DNA of 34,411 nt from Plakobranchus ocellatus (lineage: Eukaryota; Mollusca; Gastropoda; Plakobranchidae). Below the pieces are notes generated by a model that was not told the DNA's origin, did no database searches, and saw only the letters and a program-made list of their open reading frames with translations. The stretch lies in contig BLXT01001211.1 in the NCBI GenBank assembly GCA_019648995.1, positions 953,281 through 987,691 on the forward strand, given 5' to 3'. Of the stretch, positions 25,501-32,600 are shown piece after piece. The translations under genes were made by a program, and so were the position numbers. Numbering within the stretch: position 1 is the first letter of the stretch; the number at the start of each line of letters is the position of its first letter.

Positions 25501-28500
25501 TCTAAAAATGATGTTGCATTTTTTAAATTAATTTTCAGTAAGCTACATTCTGGGACTCCTCTCTTCCTTGAAATATACTAGCTATAACAGACAATCTGCC
25601 AATTAAGCCCGCATTTTATTATTTTTTTAGGATTATCATAGCCACCAAATTTATCACGAGGTTAGAAGATATATTTGACATTTCAATAATTTTACAATCA
25701 AACTTATGCTTTCAAAATGATAACCCATACAATCTCTTGCTCAAAAGGCAAAGTCTATATCTGCAGTGCAGATCATTTTATTCTTTTAAGTGAATTTATT
25801 TTTTCCTTCTTTTGCGTTTTTATTGATGTTTTGTTTTGCTTTTTCTTGGCATAATTACATAAGGGAATTTTTTGTTTTAATCTCTTAAGTTAAAAGCTTG
25901 CTTTTTTTAATGTATTTTTTCAAGTGCATGAGCAAGAAGTATCTGATTGTATAAAGAAACAACCAATATACACACTCAAGTACATTTCAGGGTTTTTCAA
26001 TCTTCAAACTGTTACCTGAATTTTTTTTTTTTATTTTATTTCTCTATCTACTTATTGTTGGATCCGATTAAATCTTGTATTCACAGCCTTAAGTATCTCA
26101 TAAAGCAGTGCAAAATGAGTTTAAAAAAACTCAGAGAGAAGCAGACATTTCTGTAAAATCTAATTCACAGTAAAATTTAATTGGAATTCATTATTTCTTT
26201 TTATTTTGACAAGTAAAAAAGGATCACATTATTATTATTCTCCTTTCAATCAGGTATTATGTATTTAGTACAGCTACATTTTGTTCCTTTGGGATATGCT
26301 TTCATTGAGTGAAGCCAAAACATCATTTGCCTTTACTTCCCCATGTAAATGTTGACTTAAACTTACTTTTTGGAAGCTCTGAGAAGCTGCTGCTCCTTGA
26401 TCTCTCCTGGGGTGCCAGTTTGTTCTCCTCCTCCGAGGGCACTTTTTGGCTGCTCCCCTCCCCTGAATTCTCCAATGACACAACTTCAGTCTCCAGGGCG
26501 GCAGGAGACTCTGGCAACAGAGGGATAAATCAGTAATGTCAGTTTTGTCTTTTAGAGCTTTGTTGTAAGCAATTTTGAGCCGACTTTCATGATAACTTAG
26601 TGTTTATTCCAAGACTCTCAAGGCAAGACAGTCTTAAATTTTGACGAGAAAATTTTGTTGAAAAGTCAAAAGTCTTATTCAGACAAATAAATATTTCTCA
26701 ATAGTATATCTTAAGAAAATATAGGAAAATCTACTGGATGAAACTATAGAATTTTATTGCCTCAAACAGCCACTCAAAAGGCTAAGAAACCAATTTAAAA
26801 TTATTTTTTTTTTTTGTAAAAACAATCAGCAATTAGAACATCAAGCTTTCTAGGAGAAAAGAATCTTATGCACCATTAACAATACTGCCATTGTCCTTCT
26901 GCTCAATCTCTTGAAACCACAGTGGCTCGTTCCGTTCCTGCTCCTCTCTTATGGTGGGCATGGATTCCGATACTCGGAGCAAATCCATAGATGAAGCAGT
27001 CTAGGGAGAAAAGTTTGAGAAATTTAGCATCAATTTTCCTTACTCAATTTACATTGAAAATAGCTTAAGTAGCACAACAAAATTTTCTAGCATATAGTCA
27101 TATACTACTTTTACAAAGAGAGAAAAAAAAATTGTCATACAATTGGAAAAAGAAGAAGCTTTAAAGCTATGGATTAAATGACTGCTTTTTCATAACCTCC
27201 AAAGCTTAACAGGTAAATACCAACCTCCCCAGGTCTGTAGAGGGTAAAGTCATCTCTGAACACAGGAATCTGGTTGCCAAGGCAGTCCAAGTAGCCAGCA
27301 TACAGCAGGGCTTGGCCAATAGCCATTGCTTGATCTCTGGAAACATGACAAAAACCAGCCACAAATTGTTTAATGATAGCTTTTTGAGCCTAAAATGAGA
27401 AAATAAAATGATCTTAAGCTTTACATATAAATATCTTAAATTGTTAATCACATATGATGCACCAATATCTTTTGATATTGCGCGGCACCAGATGAGGAAC
27501 TTGCAGAAACGGTTTATTTTGTTGCGTTTTGATCTCTAAAAAGCTTTGCTGTTTGATTGCCCAGGTCTGAATGTTAAATGCCAGAGATATCAACATTTGA
27601 AAATCTATGTTCCTAGTGGTTTACAGCAAGCATTCCTCCAGCAGGATAATTGGCTACACATTACTCTGAGAGAAGATCTATATTGGCCCAAAAAGTTCTG
27701 GGGAAAACTGACAGGTGCATCCATCCCTTCATACAATGAATGGAAAATTTTTCTGCAATTAGATCATTCCCAAGCCAGATGAAACAGGTCCAGGTTTCCT
27801 CTGATATTCATTTAAATACTCTTTATTTTAAAAGCCACATAACATGTGTTCCTTAACTGTACTGTTATGTCGCAAGAAGAATCTTCATGAAAGCCTAGTG
27901 GCCCACAGAGGCCAAAGATTTTCTCTGATTGTCAAGAGTTATTAATGAACACAATTAACCATCTGACACCAGGACAGGGTGCCACTTGTTGCAAGTTTAC
28001 AATCTCTCACCAACTCACAAAATATTTCTTTTTAGCCACCTCAGTAATGCTTAAATTGCATAAACAGTACCAAAATACTAGCATTTAGATGTTTTTACAG
28101 GGCTAGGAGCGATGAAGGAGCAATTCTCAAAACTCATAACATATTTTTGTTTTCAATACATTTTAGTATTATAGCCATGTTTAACTTTAATTAAACCAAG
28201 CTAAAACTAGGAAAACTGGGTTGTACAAAGTAACAGCACCCAGAAAAAGTATTTTCTTAAAACACTCGGTGTATAAAATGTTCAAAATTACTATCGGCAA
28301 GTATGGACCCTATTGATGCAGTATGTCATGACTGTGGCTTTAGATAGTAAGCAACAAAAAAGGGCAATAAAAGCATACCATGGGAAACTACCATTAAATA
28401 ATATCACACAGCATACCATTGACTTGATTTTCAACTTAATACTTTTCTGTCAATGATTTGTTTTCAAATTCATTTTCATATCTAACCATAGAATTATGCT

Positions 28501-29647
28501 CAACCTGTTTATTTCCTTCATCTAGTCGAACACATAAGTGATACCTTGTGGATGATTTATCAGCCTTGATGAGCCAGTCTACAAGCTCACGGCCCACAAT
28601 GCAGTTGGTGTATGTCCGTAAACGTATACGCAGAGTCTGTGTCTCCACACCATTTTCCAAATCACACATTTGGCGCCAAAGCTCTCTGAGCTGAACAGAA
28701 TCCTGCCAGGAAAGTTTTGTAAAAGTTCATTATGAAGCATTAGTTCAAAAGAAAACAAAAAGAGTTACATATAAAGTCAAGTTATATTTGCCCATTTGAA
28801 ATCTGATTTTTCTATATCCAACTGGATGATAGCAGACAAAATAACAGATGCATGAAAAATTGAGATTGTTACAGGGATCCATTTGCCAATACCACCAAGC
28901 AAGGCATGGCATTCTGAGATATTTTGCCTTTGCAGTAAGAGTTTGGAGACCTAGCTATGAAATTAGAGATGTGTGATAAAAACTATCAGCAATTGACTAG
29001 GGGTAGGGGTCATACTGCTTAACACTTACCCATTCCACAAGAAAAATGTTCACTGAGACCAACCTGTATAAGCAATTTGCTTTCCAGCAACAAACTCTCC
29101 TGACTTGAGAAATCTGACTGTGGGGTCAGATCAAACGGGGTACTCAGCTCAGGCACTGTGCTTATTTCAGGCATCTGGTCACCTCTGGGGAAAAAAAAAA
29201 TCATAAAAGCATTTTAACAAAATGAATCTGGTGGGTTTGAAACATAAATATTTTACCTGCTAAATTGTCAAGGAACTGACTCAATTTTAAAAGCAAGTTA
29301 TTTGGTGTTTAAATTAGACATTTTTGTTTCAATGTAGAGAACATACATCTGTCTGACAAACACAAAACTGGAAAATATAATAGTGTGATTGAAGATATGA
29401 ATCTCAAGTAGGGCAACCACATCTCCATCTCTCTCTCTCTATCTATTGCCTTTCCAACATACATAAGTTACTTTAAGATGATAAAAATTCACACTAAACC
29501 ATTTGCCTAGATTCTTTAAAAAAATAAAAAGAAGCTTTAGTCCAGAATTGATTGTATGAAGCAAATAAAAAAAAAAAAGAAAGAGGGAAATAAAAAGCAT
29601 GTAACATTATATTTTGACAAATTCACTTTACTGTGACACTTGATGGG

Positions 29648-29681
<34 letters not shown>

Positions 29682-32600
29682 TGCTGCCATACCTCAGCTG
29701 TGGTGATAGCTCATCAATACCGAGTGACAGCCTGGGAGGGAGGGAAGTTTGCATGAACTCAAAACTCCCTGTCTCATTGTACCACTGAGATATGGCACGC
29801 AGATCTTCCAAGGCCTTAAAATCTCCCGTGCTTGTTGATTGCTGGGCATATCTTTGGACCACTCGACAGCAGTACGTGCACACCCGGATGCCACCTGATG
29901 AGCACAAAGGTTACAAAAACTGTGACGCAACCAGGTAAATCAGCCACAAGTCACATGTACAACTTGAATTATGGATATGATGTTTAAGTTTATAATTTAC
30001 ACTTGTATGGAGAAAAAAAAAACCTTATGTCTCTATCCAATATTGTCAAACTAAATGTGACTTTGAACACTATACTTTAACTTGAGTCCATAAGTTTTTT
30101 TTTTCAATGGCTCTATTACAAAAGCATTCTCAGTGACTTATGCCCGATTTCTCCTGGTTGCCTCACTCACATTTTTGTTAACTCGCATTGGTTATTTTTC
30201 TTACAATTGTATTACATTTTTGTGCATTGTTTATCACTTCAACAATTAACTGTTTTTCCCCAGAACATGTCAAATTTTCAGACCCATGTTTATACTTGAA
30301 GTTTGGTTGGATAGAAAATGCATAACCAAAATTCTACTCTTTGACCAGAACATGTGTAAGACGAAGTGATGAATGTTTATTGCTGTGTAAACAAACAAAT
30401 GCCATGAGCATTTCTTGAAATAAACAGAAACTTCAACAGCTCATCAAGATTTTACATATGTTCTACAAAATGAATTGAGCTGCAGTTCTGCATGATTGAC
30501 TTAAAATGAAAACTATTGACTAGAGTGAAGAAAAATACACACAGGAGAACTTTCTGCAGACATAATATAGACTTTCTTTACATAAAACATTGGATGTTTT
30601 TTTTTTTACTTTGCAATCATGATTTGGTCTCAGTGATGTAGACCCACAACTTGGCTTAATTTGTGGGGCTGCCACACACATATACCAATAATATTTGATT
30701 GTAATATTTGTTTTCTTAACACTTGAATGAGAAAAAAAAATCAACTGATCCCACATTTAAAAAATTTTAAGAAGTACAGATTCGGAAAAACATTATTTAA
30801 TGCTTGTTGAGTAGACTCACTCTAAGTTGTTTGAACCTTATGGAAAAGGAATGTTTCATGGCTAGTAGAGAAATGGAAAATGTCTATCATTCAGTCCCTG
30901 TACACCCAGATTACGCAATTTTTTTTTTTATGCACAATTGATGACCAGCTTTTAATAATAAAACGTGTTTAACCACAAAGATGCAGGGACAGCCCACAAG
31001 TATTTACAAAGGTAACCAAACTTACAAGGCATAGTTTCATGTTTAAAGGATCTTCTGTGGCCCTTATATTCAAGAAATTGAACTAAATTTTTTTCTCAAA
31101 AGTGTTATGTGTAATATCCAACTAAAAAAAATGCATATGCGCAATTAAAAAATTTTTAGGCTAATCTACTTAGGAGCTTTGGAATATTTAATTGAGCTCT
31201 TTCCTCTTTTATATTTGTGCAAGCATAAGGACATGAACTTGATACCTACCTTTGTATCCAATAATCTTCCCTGACAGTTCCTGGTTACAACATTTGCTGC
31301 AGAAGATCTGTCCGCATATCCTACAGTGGTGCCGACGCCGGAATGTGGTGAACTTGTCACCACAATCATAACACTCCCTGCAGCTGCTGTCAGGCATCCA
31401 GTACTGTTTGAAGTCACTGTCTTTGTAGGTTTGAGGGGTCTAAAAATACAATACCTACTTTAAACCATGTAATATATGTGATTTCGATCTACTTAAGGCA
31501 ACAAAATTCTTTTTATTCACATGAGCTAATGTAAAAATTAAATATTGATGAAGAGAAATAGAAAATTTCTGGGTTCTTGAAAACAAGATTTTCTAAAAAT
31601 TTCTCAAGATACTCATGGTAGCTTTCAGATGGGAATCAAATCAATGAATTCTTGCATAATTGCCCTGCGCTTACCTAAGTTACCCATCAATTCATGAAAT
31701 AATAAGAGGCATTTCTTTTACAAACTATTCCTTGTAAATTTGTTTCATATGTATATATTTCTTTGCTTTCACGTACAGTGCTCCTCTGGTCCAGAATGCT
31801 ACCTAGCCTGGTCAGAACACTGGTCAGCGTGCGATGTTGTGGTCTCTGACTGACCTGGCTTTCCAGCACCTCATCTGAACCCTCTAGTTTAGACAGTACT
31901 GAAAATGTATACATATTAAATATATGAACAATGATAACGACAGCTATATTTGAGGCCAGCTATATGCAGTTTGCTAGTTGCAACTTCTTAAAATAACAAA
32001 TCAAAAGTTTTACCTGCAACATGATATAATTTATTTATAATATTTAGAGCTAATCTCAAGTCATTGAGTATGCAAAGCAAGATACTAGCAATGTAAGAAA
32101 TTCACTTTATTTACTCTTAAACCCAAGAGGTTTTAAAGGCTAATAAATCAACAGTGGTTTATTCATGTAAAAAACAGATATTCAATTTTGAAATGAATAT
32201 GTTGCATCATAATTCAAAATTGATAGTTTATTCTATATTGACATTTCTATGCTTGCAATAAGACTTGCCACAAAAAATTGCTACAATAGAAAATAACATA
32301 GCTATTGATTTTTCACATCTGGTTCTATACCTGACGAATTCCAAAATCATACACCTGACTATTCATTTCAGTTTCACATCAATAAAAATTTATAATGGGT
32401 CTCTTGGATCTTTTACTTTGAAGATTATAATAGAGATAAGAGAGACAACTTGCTTGGGGTTCATATTTGAGCCTAATCAGTGGATATTTTGTTTTTTATT
32501 CACGGAGGTTTTTTTTTTTTAACTCATTCTTAAGCAGATCATAATTTTAATCATATTTGTAAATACTTTCCCTTTACCAGTACTATTCCCTGATGAGGCA

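Noticed and set aside
27337..27389. Upstream extension of exon 7 to an acceptor at 27389
   Set aside because: It would insert 18 residues absent from the family and would not match the phase of exon 6. The inner acceptor gives the conserved STR-DQAMAIGQ junction.
27546..27782. Plus-strand ORF of 78 codons in intron 6
   Set aside because: No recognisable domain, no splice or promoter context, and a length that occurs by chance.
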